Positions 1-12,394 of a stretch of DNA of 64,000 nucleotides are shown in pieces. A model generated the notes under the pieces. That model had not been told where the DNA came from. It saw only the letters and a list, made by a program, of their open reading frames with translations, and ran no database searches. Each line of letters starts with the position of its first letter. Position 1 is the stretch's first letter. Source of the stretch: Merluccius polli (taxonomy: Eukaryota; Chordata; Actinopteri; Gadiformes; Merlucciidae); assembly GCA_030340625.1 (NCBI GenBank), contig JAOPHQ010005794.1:1-64000 (forward strand). The letters are read 5' to 3'. The position numbers and the translations under genes were made by a program.

Positions 1-33
1 TATCTATTTACTTTTTTCTGACCTTCTTGTCAG

Positions 34-3000
34 GCTGAGTTTGAGTGCGTCAACAGGAGAAAGTTGGAGAACAAGCGAGGCTACAAGAATTCTGGAGTCA
101 TTTGCATCAAGAGATGTGAGGTATATTTGAAATGATGTTAATAATAAGACCCAGTGCTTGGCTATTTCAAACTCACACGGGTTTCAGTTCATAAGTCATA
201 AATGGTTTCGAAGAAAAGTGATGGCTGCCGTGAAAATGTTAGTGTAGTTTATAGTTTATTAAAATATGATCCACATCGTCAACATCCACATTTCACAATC
301 AGCCACAATCAGCGTAAAATGAGTTGCTTATTAGAGATCTGACCTGTTATCTGATAAGTTTTGCTTCTGTTAGATTAAAAGCTTTGTGTCTCACATAACT
401 TTGTTTCAACATGCAGGTGGTGAAGGAGTACACCTTCTTGAATTACATCATGGGGGGCTGCCAGCTCAACTTCACGGTGGGTGGGCAGACAAGCCACGCA
501 TTGCATATAAATGATCAGTACTTAGACGTGCAACGCGTCTTGTCTGTAATCGATTGGTACAAGAATTGTGGCTCTTTGTTTTCCTGCTTCATATGTGGAT
601 CCTTATCCACACCCCTGCTTCAGATAGCTATAGACTTCACAGCCTCCAACGGGGACCCCCGGACCCCCCAGTCCCTCCACTTCATCGACCCCCAGGGCTA
701 CAACGAGTACCTGGCCGCCATCTGGGCCGTGGGCTCTGTGATCCAGGACTACGACAGGTAACCACAGTGGGACTGAATACATTGACTCGGCCATTTCCCC
801 ATTTCCTGGCAGTCTATCCTCCATGTTGTTGTTTGTGATCATTTTTCCAGAGAAATGTGATTTTGCATCAATGAGAACCCAAAATTTGGATGCTTTCAAT
901 AAAAAAAAAAAAATCACTACTCTGAACCTGTCCACTTATGTATCCACCAATGACTCAATGAATCGAATACACATCTTTTGGAGGGAATATGCTTGTTAAC
1001 GTGAAAATTGTAACTATAAAATTACCTTACAAGTTATGAAATATGACTAATAATTTTGAGTACTACTTATGCTCTTTGTCCTACCTGTGCAGTACTAAAA
1101 CCTTTCCCGCCTTTGGGTTCGGAGCCATTGTGCCTCCCACTGGGAAGGTATGTACAAACCCATTTCAAATGAATCGTAGCTCTTGATCATTGCTCTCTTG
1201 ACGAAATCCTCATGTAGTCGACCAGTACGACCAAAAATGTAACGACACTGGAAAAGTTATAGTTTGTACAGTCACGTCACCTTTGAAAAAAGCAAACAAA
1301 AAACCCTCAAAACCTCAAATTATCATTTGTGTGCATCCACTAAACCAATCCCATATGAGTCGAATAGGAAGTCCCCATCAGCATTTATCCAGCATTCATT
1401 CAAAGATAACAAATAACTCATAAGTGTGTCAGTGCTTATTTGACCCTTTTTGTTCCTTAACGATCCTTAGAGAATAAAACATTTATATCCTCTTCATTTT
1501 TGGCACAGACCAAATTGATTTAAAAAGATAAAATCCCTGGGTTGATTGAGCCCAGGTTTTATACTAGTAGACTATTAGTCGTTGCACAGTTAGGTTGGAT
1601 GATATAATACTAGATTTATTTATTTTTCCACAGGTGTCCCATGAGTTCCCGATAAACTTTAACCCAGAAAATCCATTTTGTAACGGTAAGTCCATGGCTT
1701 ATTTCCAAAAATGGTATTTACCCGTTTGCACTGTTCCAACAGTCTTTGCCTCTGGGGGAACGCGACCCATGTTGTATATGTTTGCAATGCATACTTGTGT
1801 GTTTCATTGTCCAGGCATCGAAGGGGTGGTGTCTGCCTACCAGCAGTGTCTGCCTCAGGTGAAGCTGTACGGCCCCACCAGCTTCTCCCCAATCATCAAC
1901 CATGTGGCCTGCTTCGCCAGACAGGCCGTCCAGCAGAACGTTGCCTCGGTGAGCTAACCGGCTAGCCGACACTAACCCACCCCCCACTCAGGATAGCTCT
2001 AATGGAGAGAGAAGATTAGCTAACCTGGTTACATGTGTCGTAGCTCATCTTGTCAAAAGGTATAGGAAGAGAACCAGCTTAATGTGATCACAAGATGGTT
2101 ATAGTCAGACATGACAGACATGAATAGTGTATTAGAATGAGCTGAGCAACTGTTTATTAGATACACATGCCGGAACAGACTACATTAAAACAATAGTGAC
2201 ATAATATTTCCACACTTGAATATGTGTGTCTATGTGCTGCTTACATTGGACAGATTGTCCAACCAATCGTATCTGTCCATGTGCATCTTTTATCCCTTCT
2301 GGTATAGTCGTGTACAGCAGTTTTTATTTTTATTTTGTCTTCCATTTTGGTTTTTGATTTAAGTTTAGTTTTAGTTAGTTTTATGAGTGCATAAGTAAAG
2401 TAGTTTTATTTTTATTTTGAGGAATGGACATAGTTTTAGTTTTTATTTAGTTTTAGTCTTTGTTTTAGTTTTTCAAGTATTATGAGGAAAGCCTTGATTT
2501 ATAGTAGCTGAAAAAAGTAAGATGTGCATGACATCAAATATGATTTACAAAACCATTGTTTATTAAAGGTCCCATATTTTGAAAACCATTGTATTCTTGT
2601 ATGAACCATTAACATTGCTCGACCCACAGCAGAGCTTGGTACGGAGGGTGAAAACTAAAACGAAGCTGATTTTACCTGCAATTCTGTTTTGTTGTAGTTT
2701 GTGTTGCATTGTTCATTGTAGTCTTATTTAGTTTTCTTTTTTTTTTTACTTTAGTTAACAAAATACATTTTTTTTAATGCTAGTTTTGTTTTCGTTAACT
2801 ATAATAACTGTGTACAGAACATTTATTTTACTGGTGTGAAATTTGGAGGGTGCAGGTTTTCGACGGTCATGAAAATCCTGGAAAACGTATGGAATTTGAA
2901 AATGTTTTCCAGCCCTGGAAATGTTTTGGGAAATAATGACATAACCATAAGCTTTTGGAAAAGTAATGGAAATTCAAAACCATGGTCAGAATTGTATAAT

Positions 3001-3968
3001 GTTATGTACATTTGAAAATGTAAATGACAGGAGTTTTAAGGTAAAAATAGGTCAGACATAGTTACTATTTTTTTGAGTGATTCCAACTTCTAGCCACAGT
3101 ACAACTTTCAGCACAAGTTTACAATGTCATATCAGACAAAGTAAAGTTTGTTTATTCATTACACCACTAAAATACAGACATCGAAATTTGGTATGAATTT
3201 ATGGAAAAGTCATGAAATTTAATTGGGAAAATAAGCATGAGGAACTCTCAGGGTGGCCGACGAAAGACAAGCCAAGCGATGCGGTGCGCTCGATCCACAA
3301 CATGTCCACTAATTTACATTCTCTGTTAAGCGGTTCACCTGTGTTTGTTCTCTCCCCACAATTCCCCTCGCACACAGCAATACTTTGTGCTGCTCATCAT
3401 CACCGACGGCGTGATCACGGACATGGACCAGACGATCACCGCCATCGTCGAGGCCTCCCGCCTCCCCATGTCCATCATCATCGTGGGCGTGGGCCAGGAG
3501 GACTTCAGCGCCATGGAGTTCCTGGACAGCGACGACAAAGTCCTGCGCTCGCCACGGGGCAACGTCGCCTTCCGCGACATCGTCCAGTTTGTGCCTTTCA
3601 GGGTGTTTAAGGTGAGTGCCAGTCAAAGATATAACAGTAAATAATAAACAAATAAATGAAGGGTTATGTAATTATCCTGTTTAATAATCATCAAGAAATA
3701 AAGAACAATCATTATAGATAATACAATAAAAAAGGAGAAATGTAAAATGAAAGCATAAGATGGTAAGAGATAATAAATATAGGCTTGCCGTGTGTGGTTT
3801 TACTGTATCGAAAACCTGTTTACTTGTGTGCTGTATCTTTCCTGGCAGGCGAACAGTGTGGCTCTCGCACAGAGTGTCCTGGCAGAGTTGCCCGACCAAG
3901 TCGCCCAGTTTTTCAATTTCTTCAAACTGAAGCCCCCCAATGAGTCCAGTCTACCCAGCGCTCCATAG
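34..3968 (+). CDS. Copine gene A, CPNE1/CPNE3-like (3' part only)
   Basis: Exons read by eye: 34-120, 417-476, 624-757, 1093-1147, 1634-1685, 1815-1948, 3378-3611 and 3849-3968 (stop TAG). All have AG/GT borders and keep phase. They match exons 8-15 of the two complete copines downstream, so the start and both C2 domains lie to the left of the window. What is present covers the end of C2B (AEFECVNRRK) and the whole vWA domain, with the copine signatures YIMGGCQLNFT, the MIDAS-like DFTASNGDPR, FPAFGFGA and the IITDGVITDMDQT block. Copines bind membranes through Ca2+-dependent C2 domains and partner proteins through vWA. Oddities are a vWA exon one codon shorter than in genes B and C (78 against 79 codons) and divergent residues late in that exon. 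Only one terminal exon is seen, of the KLKPPNES type. Membership in the copine family is certain; the exact orthologue is not. Confidence 0.93.
2290..2800. repeat. T/A-rich interspersed repeat in gene A intron
   Basis: This is a long T-rich stretch with degenerate repeats of TTTTAGTTTT and TTTTATTTTT type, ending in TTTTCGTTAACTATAATAAC. It lies in the large intron before the last vWA exon of copine A. It has no coding capacity. The pattern suggests an old dispersed repeat, but I cannot name the family. Confidence 0.4.
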
Positions 3969-4213
3969 ATAAGGTGGGCTAAACCAACTCTGAATGGCCT
4001 ACAATGAATGCGCATACCTTAATCATAGAGGCTGGGTGTAACCCGCTTGTAAACCTGTGGCTATAAATGGCTCCTCCTAAGCCAGTGGGTGTCTCTGGTT
4101 TGTGACACAGTAGTTGTAGTCGTCTTGGAGACGTGACAGGTGTGTGAGCCACTCACAGCTGCCACAGTGTGGGATATTTGCTTTGTTTGGCTAAGTCTCT
4201 GTGGAGAGTGTTT

Positions 4214-4503
4214 GTGGAGTGTGTGTTGTTGATGGCTGGTTTACAGCCTCACCTGGCCTGAGTCAGACTGATTGGACTCTGGCTGGGTGGGGCTGCACAC
4301 CTGTGGTGCAGAGCAAACATGGCACCCAGGATAAACCAGCTATCAACACACACAGGAGAGAACCACTGTCATGGCAGCTTGAATATCAGCTCAGCAATAC
4401 CACCTGCTCTCCAATAAATATGTTGAACATCTACCCGTGTCCTGTGTCGGAGGGCCCCAAGGAAAGCCACTTAGGTGGCGTGTGACGGAGCAACCCTGCC
4501 ACA
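4214..4503. repeat. Dispersed repeat with internal TIR-like pair, possible LTR-derived piece (copy 1)
   Basis: It starts with GTGTGTTGTTGATGGCTGGT and has an inverted match, ACCAGCTATCAACACACAC, about 110 bp later. It then continues to an end reading ACCCTGCCACA. A second copy lies at 57238-57530 with the same internal order and the same end. Smaller elements sharing the inverted ends are at 13257-14708 and 33255-33335. The end in CCACA followed by CTGGCGCCCAA resembles an LTR end plus a primer-binding site, but no retroviral-type gene is nearby. Confidence 0.55.
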
Positions 4504-4536
4504 CTGGCGCCCAATGTGGCAGGGTTGCTCCGTCAC
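4482..4536. repeat. Perfect 22-bp inverted repeat with 11-base spacer
   Basis: The arms 4482-4503 and 4515-4536 are exact reverse complements (GTGACGGAGCAACCCTGCCA and two more bases on the left). They are separated by CTGGCGCCCAA. The left arm is the end of the LTR-like repeat just upstream. Confidence 0.9.
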
Positions 4537-4538
4537 TG

Positions 4539-4850
4539 TAATAATAATAATAATAATAATAATAAATTTTATTTATAATGCACTTTACATTTAGGCAATC
4601 TCAAAGTGCTACAGTACAGGCTTAATTAAAAGGGACACAAGTTAATACAAGTTTAAAAAGACAATAAAAAGTGTAATAAAATTTAGCAGAAAGCTTTTTT
4701 GAAAAAATAAGTCTTTAGGTTTCTTTTAAAAACATCAGTGGTCTGTGGGGCCCTCAGGTGGTCTGGGAGGGCGTTCCACAGCCTTGGAGCTGCAGAGCAA
4801 AAGGCCCGGTCAATTGTATTGCTCCTTGTTTTGGTAGCATGCTCCGGACA
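4539..4850. repeat. (AAT)n-led dispersed fish repeat
   Basis: It begins with about nine AAT units, then AATTTTATTTATAATGCAC, and later a GGGAGGGCGTTCCACAGCCT block. This layout is common in old SINE/LINE-derived repeats of teleosts. The family assignment is a guess; the short tandem head is seen directly. Confidence 0.4.
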
Positions 4851-5646
4851 CAATTTTGGATCATACCCACTTTTTGAAGTGCCTGTGCTGTATTATATTA
4901 GCTCATATACCTTATGTATTATCAGATTGTGTCTTATTTTATCTTCTATATTTTGTCCTTTTAACAGGAAGTGCCTGGAGTGCTTGTGCTACTGACTCAA
5001 AATGCAAGTAAACTGATGAACCATACCCAAAGACTACCTGTGACTCAGCAAAGCTCTTCTACAAGGGGCCTCTTATAAAGCATGCTTAATTGAAAATGTA
5101 ATGTCTTGGAGCATTTACAAAGTTATGCATGACCAACAGATGACAATCAAAATGGCATGAACTGAATGGATAGGAATTGTAGGCTTATAACTGCCTTGAT
5201 ATTAAGGATTTTTTTTATATCATTTTATGCAGAATGATTATGTTCTGCAGAGAACGAATCAATCTACTGTGTGCCTTTTACATGTGTATTATTATATGAA
5301 TGTAACTTTATAATTGTTTTAGATCGCTTTATGTCGCTGAACTTGAAAAATAAATTATAAACGCAGACGACGTTTGACTTTATTTAAAGGTGCAATGTGT
5401 AAAATCTAGCGGTGAGGTTGCAGATTACAGCCAACCCACTGGCCACGCAGTTTATTACCTGCTTTTTACTGTTGTACAGCTAGAGGGTTATAGCCTGGCA
5501 AGCCAGACCTACATCAGAAAGATGTAAGGTCTGGCTCAGCTCCATTGGCAGTGTGGGCGGGATAAACGGTTGTCTTTCAAGTTCCCTCTGCACGCAATAG
5601 GATAGCGCTACAACCAATCAGAGCAACGAAGAAGGTGACGTAGTCA

Positions 5647-6006
5647 GAGCGACGCACCACTAGTCGGCGCGTATATGTACAGATCTGTTACACATTCACA
5701 GATGTGTGTACACTTACAGATCTCTGTACACATTTGCAGATTTGTCTTCACTTGCAAAACGAATACAGACACACAGATTTTTTTACACACACACAAATGT
5801 GAATACAGACACACAAATCTTATCACAAACACACAAATGTGAATACAGACACACTGATTTTTTTACACACACACAAATGTGAATACAGACAAATCTTATT
5901 ACGCACACACAAATTTGAATACACACAAATGTGAATACACACAAATCTTATTACACACACACAGATTGAGATACGCACACACAAATAATATTGTCTCAAT
6001 AATAGA
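5647..6006. repeat. CA-rich dispersed repeat with relative in copine B intron
   Basis: It contains repeated blocks such as GAATACAGACACACAGATTT and CACACAAATGTGAATACAGA. A close copy in the same orientation lies at 16197-16519, ending with the same CACACAAATAATATTGTCTC. The first 28 bases (CACCACTAGTCGGCG...) recur inverted at 16023-16050. It yields open frames of ICVCVI type, which are not genes. Confidence 0.75.
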
Positions 6007-6012
6007 CAAAAG

Positions 6013-6466
6013 GTCATCTCTATTTACTGGAGTAATAAGGTAACGTTGCCAGGTCGTTACTAAGTAAGGTCGTCTCTATTTACTGGAGTAATAAGGTAAC
6101 GTTGCCAGGTCGTTACTAAGATCGTCTCTATTTACTGGAGTAATAAGGTAACGTTGCCAGGTCGTTACTAAGATCGTCTCTATTTACTGGAGTAATAAGG
6201 TAACGTTGCCAGGTCGTTACTAAGATCGTCTCTATTTACTGGAGTAATAAGGTAACGTTGCCAGGTCGTTACTAAGATGGACTCTATTTACTGGAGTAAT
6301 AAGGTAACGTTGCCAGGTCGTTACTAAGATCGTCTCTATTTACTGGAGTAATAAGGTAACGTTGCCAGGTCGTTACTAAGATGGACTCTATTTACTGGAG
6401 TAATAAGGTAACGTTGCCAGGTCGTTACTAAGATCGTCTCTATTTACTGGAGTAATAAGGTAACGT
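6013..6466. repeat. 52-bp minisatellite, nine copies
   Basis: About nine head-to-tail units of CTCTATTTACTGGAGTAATA followed by AGGTAACGTTGCCAGGTCGT and TACTAAGAT(C/G)G. Units six and eight share a variant (GGACTCTA for CGTCTCTA), so a two-unit block has been copied as a whole. The array lies about 0.8 kb upstream of the copine B start. Confidence 0.92.
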
Positions 6467-7244
6467 CCGCATTCGCATCTCATGTTAACTGACATTAGGC
6501 ATTAGTCAGACCCAGGCATTAGTCAGACCCATATATTTCTCCGGTCATTTGCCGTTTGTTTCCAGGAACACACAAAGCAGTGCGAGCTAAACGTTGTAAT
6601 TTTGAGACAATTACCCCCAAAATATGAATGAACACCCTTTTTAATGATTCGTAAAGCGGCCATGGCATAAGCGGGATAATCCACTCCGAGGTGTGCACGT
6701 ATCGACCAAATAATGCACTTCGCGGAGGCAGCCCCCCCCCCCCTCCGCTGTGTAATGGTACATGCGGGGACCGCTGGTACGGAAAACAAGCGCACCCTGG
6801 CTAGTGACGGGCCACACCCTCTGTCCCACAGCGTTACACATACTGCTGTCTGTGCAACAACCGCCGACGACACATTATTACACATAATGGTAAGGTTTTT
6901 TAAAATGGTCAACGTTTAATTGTACTCATCTGTGGCATACAAGAGTAAATGTGGACATTGTGAACGTCTTTTCCACCGTTGTGTTACGTGTGTTACGACA
7001 TTGCGTTGGGTAACGGAGCGGCTACGCGTTTTTTTATACTGAATTGGCTTTTAATCATTATCTTAATAGCTTAATATCTTAATATTGGACTGCGTAGGCA
7101 ACACGGGGACATGTATAATGTACACATTGAGTGGTCGCCGGGTTTAATTGCGTTTATTTTTCTCGCTTTTTTTCTCCCCTCTACCAGAACCGCTGGTTGG
7201 CGTGTGTTTGACGAAGAGAGAGAGAGAGCGGTTGGGTTGTAGTC

Positions 7245-8622
7245 ATGGCAGCCGGAGGGGCCCCTATGGCGGCGCCAGGAGCCACCGGCCCCTTCCTGTC
7301 CAAGGTGGTGCTGAGCGTCTCCTGCAACCACCTCTTGGACATGGACGTGTTCTCCAAGTCTGACCCGCTGTGCGCCGTCCACATGAACTCCTCTGGGGGC
7401 CACTGGTATGAGGTCAGTGTGTGGGGCCAAAAGCCATTTATACTTGTTCCTTTGTGAGAACATGATGAAAGACAAGCTGGTGAGTGAAGCAGATCTGCAA
7501 AGCCTCTTGTGTATTAAGGGCCACCAGCCTGGTGCTAATATGGTGCCCTGCATTAGGGACCAGGATGGTATTGGATGGCACCCCATCTACTGACTGTGCC
7601 ATTGTTACAAACAAGACTGATAGCTTCACTCTTGTGTTTATATCAAACCTCGTTTTTTTGCGAAAGCATGTACTCCTTCGTTTCCCTGGAAGCTTGTCTC
7701 AAAGAGCATCGTCTGTCCATCAGGTTGGCCGCACAGAACGAATCGACAATTGCCTCGATCCGAAGTTTTCCAGGACGTTGGAGATAGATTACCACTTCGA
7801 GGTGGTGCAGAAGATCCGTTTTTCTGTGTACGACATTGACAACGACACCATTGACCTGGGGGATGACGACTTCCTTGGGGAGCTGGAGTGCACCGTTGGC
7901 CAGGTGGGACACAGTGATTACAGTATTGTTCTGCTTTTCAAGTCTAAAGGGTTTGAGGTTTTGCCATTTTAACATCGCCCTTCTAGGTCTTTCACTCACA
8001 GGTTAAAAAAAAAACGTGTTGTTAAAAACGATGACTGTTAGACAGAGAAGTCTGTTGGACACTGTTTCCCCTTTGGTTTTATTTCGAAGTTAATCAACAA
8101 AAAAGCTATGTGTTGTTTACAGACACAATATGCTTCCCAAAAATGTGCTTCATTCATCCACAACAACATAGTTTTGCTCAATGGTACCAATATATCAATA
8201 TCGATTTGATGTTTTGATTTGATGAACAAAAAAAATAATGAAATCTATTTTTTGTGGTTTTGTTTAGATTGTGTCCTCGAGGAAACTGACTCGACCTCTG
8301 CTGAGGAAAGACAAGAAGCCTGCTGGGAAGGGGACCATTACAGTAAGTCACTGACTCCAATGTCAAGGTAACTGGTTCTGGTTTCTCATCGCCCAAGGTA
8401 TTGTGTGTACACATTAGGGCTCTGCAATATATCAATATTATATCAATATCCTGAAATGATGGCATAAGTGTTATCTTTTCCTGGTTTTAAATGCTGCATT
8501 ACAGTAGTAATGCATCAGCATTACTGATGATAATATAAAATTCTCAGTATTTTTCATTTGGCAAGTATTTAATTCACACAGGAGTATACAAAATAGGCTT
8601 TATATATCTATCTATCTATCTA

Positions 8623-8682
<60 letters not shown>

Positions 8683-11600
8683 TGGTGGGCCGTTATCGGC
8701 GTTAACGTGCTGCGATAACGCGAACTCTTATCGCGCGATAAAAGATTTATCGCCGTTAATCTATTCTCAAAGTTGGGTTGGGAGCTGGGTCTATACCGGA
8801 TTCCCCCCCCCCCCCCCCCCCCCCCCGTCAACAATCGCACACCTCTCCCCCCCCCCCCCCCCCCCATCAACAATCGCGCACCTCCCCCCCCCCGTCAACA
8901 ATCGCGCAGACTTATTTTTAGGGACTGTACGATATTTAGCGGGGGGGGAGGGCCGGTCGCCAGACGATCGGGTTAAAATTGTTCTGCCTGGCCCTCCCCC
9001 CTGGTAATTTTTTTTTTTCCGGGGCCCTCCCCCCGGCTCAAAAAAATTCTCCTAGGCCCTCCCCGCTACGTGAATCAAATAAAATTGGTCGGAAAATGAC
9101 GTTTACAAGGTTAAAACGGCCACATAAGCACACATACACACACACGGGTACACACGCAGCAAGAGCAGGGGTTTATGCCACGCTGTGCCTTGAACTTGAG
9201 AATGGGGACAAGCCTGCTTTTATCAATGTTACGAGACTCCCCCAATAATTTCACAACTTGGCTGATGACATTGTACCTTATAGGCTATTATAAGACAAAA
9301 CACAAACTACTGTGACTAAGAGCGACTAATGATCACCCTGCGATTCTTGGTCTATGTGGTCAGTGGCGTCAGTTTGGTTTTAGAAGTGGTGGGGACAATA
9401 ACCATAAGCTTGAGTGTGGTTTGAAAAGTGCTGGGGACCCTTATGTAAGCTATTCATCCATTCAACGCTGCATTACAATATGCTCTACATTCGGCGCGAT
9501 TGTCAACGGGGGGGGGAGCACCGGACCCGCCAGCCGCGGACCCAGCACCGGACCCGCGGACCCGGCCGCGGACTCAGCCGCAGACCTGAGTCCACACACA
9601 GCCCGTGTGCATGCTGTGAGGATGTCATCGTGCGCGCCTATCGCATGATTTAGACTTGACGGTTTCGGCAGACAACCCGTTCTCATCCCAACTCGTAATA
9701 TAGGCCTACCGACGATTTGTCACGCCCGGGGGTGGGTGGGGGGGGGGGGTGTTCGTGATTGTCAACGGGAGGGGGGGGGGGGGGGGGGGGGGGGGACCGC
9801 GGACTGATGACGGGGTTGCGCGATCGTAACCACTGACGGCGGGGGGGGGGAATAAAAAAATAAAAAAGGTGCCGGATCCACCGTTGGAGGTGCCGGAACA
9901 TATTCCGGCGTGTTCCGGCCCAAATTAAGCCCTGGATACTGACGCCAAAGGTACCCTCCCGCGTCTGTGTGAAACGATCTGGGGTCTCATAAACCCGTTC
10001 GCGGTGGTATGAGACGAGCAGAGTCTACAGCGTCCGCTCGCAGAGCAGAGTCTACAGCGTCCGCAGTCTACTGTGAAACAATTCACTCCAAAAAGGGTTA
10101 TGGTTATGGTAAAGGAGACGTTCACTTCCTTACAGGCTATCCTATCTTTCATTTAAACATCGAACTCGGCATGAGTCATGACGATTGCCCCCCCCATAAA
10201 ATAATTTTCCTCGGCCCTCCCCCCAGGCCAAAAATATTCTCCTGGGCCCTCCCCTAAGGCTTAAAAAAATTATCCTAGGCCCTCCCCCCCTGACGACCGG
10301 CCCTCCCCCCCCCGGTAAATATCGTACAGTCCCTTAGTCATTATTTAGGTAGCACACGCATATTATGAATGCCTTCGCCAGAATTCAAATGAGCCATTTT
10401 AATCTAGATTAATTCCAAGATTACAGTTAGATTAATCTAGATTAAAGAAATTAATCTATGCCCACCACTAATATATATATATATACACTTATTTTTGTTT
10501 TCTATTTAGATTGTTGCTGAAGAGAAAACGGACAACAGAGTGGTGCATTTTGAGATGGCTGCTAGGAAACTAGATAAAAAGGTGAGTGGAGAAGTTTTCA
10601 TGTTCATGGTGGAATATCCCCTACTGGAGTCAGTTGATATCCATTTGATTGCATATTAACATGTCTTGTTTGTTTAGGATTTCTTTGGAAAGTCAGATCC
10701 TTTCCTGGAAATCTACAAGCAAACAGAAACTGATTGGCAGCTGGCTCACAGGACAGAGGCAAGGAAACACACACACACACACACACTACCAACCATCTGA
10801 TCTTATCATCACTTCCCAGACATCAGAACGCCATTTAAAATGGCTACACATTTATCACAACAACTGCAACTGCCACACTGACACCAATGACAGCAAGATG
10901 TTTGCATGCATTCACAAACATCAGTCTCCGTTTTTATCACTGCACTCGTGTTGGCTCACGTCAGGCCTGTAACTCAGCTCACTGCAGTGTTGTTTTTTCT
11001 CCATCATTTTAGGTGGTGATGTGCAACCTGAGCCCCACATGGAAACCCTTCATCCTGCCTCTGCAGTCTCTCTGCGGGGGTGAGATAGAGAGACGTTTAA
11101 AGGTGCACTAAAAAAAAACACACTCACTTACTCACTTACTCACTCACTCACACAGAGATGCATTGATACACAGACACATACATGGACACATGGAAGCAAT
11201 GTAGGTTGTGTTAGATATGCTTTCCTTGTATTTTCCCCACCCTTACTGTGATGTGTTATAACTTTGTTACTTGTGTACTAATATTTGTGTTCATAAAATG
11301 AACACAAATGACCTCCAGAGTTGGTAATAACATAACAATTAGTAATTAGTGTTTACATTTTGCTGCTGTTGTCTGTACTTGTGTGGAGCTGAAATCACCT
11401 ATTGTCTGTCCATGACCTAATAATGTACTTAATAATGTACCTGTTAGGTCATGTGTTGCGCTCCCATACCCGGTACAAACAGAATCATTATAGCTGATGT
11501 GTGTGTATAATTTTCTGTTTTGAACAAAGCTTGTCAGAGAGTGGCACGTCCCAGTCGACGGTGCGACAAGTGAGTTTACCACTGTTGCTGTGTGTTTCAC

Positions 11601-12316
11601 ATAAAAGCGCTGTGTTATAGGCTGAGGTTAGCGGTTTGCTAGTTTTGCTGTGGTTTGAGTTTAGCAAAGGGGTCTGATCTTCTTTTACTCATCCAGGGTT
11701 TTTAGTGTGCTACACTTTGTTCGCTAGTCCTCAGGCATACCGTCTCCCCTCCTGTGCTCTCTGTTCAGTCTCAAACCATCTGCCTTATCATGATACTGGT
11801 TAGATTGAACCAGAAGGATACACAGTAAAAAAATTTTTTAAAAAAGGCCATTGAAGTGCCTGCAATCTCTACTGCGTTGCCAAGGAGACAAACTAATGTC
11901 TTACCACATAAAAATAAAATTGCATCAATGGCTGAAGACTACAGCATTATGTTTGCTGCACTGTGTATCCTGCTTTGACATTTGTAGAATGAGAATGAGT
12001 TTCCCCTTTTTCCATTTCCTGGACAAGAGAAGAAATGCGATGCTTTTAAAAGATTCTCTGTCAAAGCATCCTTTTCTCTCTTCCCATGTCCTGCGTCCAT
12101 CCCTTCCCATGTCCAGTACTTAAAACCCATTCCTAGCTAAATAAATAGTATCACTTTTCTATCTACTGAGCCATTCAAATGTCCTTGTTTTACCTTGATG
12201 CCTGTGTGCTAGGTGGAGTGCTATGACTACAATAGCAGCGGGTCACACGACTACATAGGGGCCTTTGAGACCAGCCTTGCTCAAATACAGGAGGCATCCC
12301 AGTCATTTGCGGTAAG

Positions 12317-12394
<78 letters not shown>

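Larger units (their letters stand above)
3969..7244. other. Intergenic stretch between copine A and copine B, filled with repeats
   Basis: No gene is supported here. It holds the 3' flank of copine A (AATAAA at 5349-5354 is a possible but distant poly(A) signal), an LTR-like repeat with a perfect palindrome, an (AAT)n-led repeat, a CA-rich dispersed repeat, a nine-copy 52-bp tandem array, and the upstream region of copine B. Open frames inside it are repeat-derived. Confidence 0.7.

Noticed and set aside
6013..6466. Regular direct repeats as a CRISPR-like array
   Set aside because: Units abut with no variable spacers; it is a minisatellite in animal DNA.
7071..7586. 171-residue minus-strand frame at the start of copine B
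   Set aside because: It overlaps exon 1 antisense, has no domain match and depends on the coding strand's composition.
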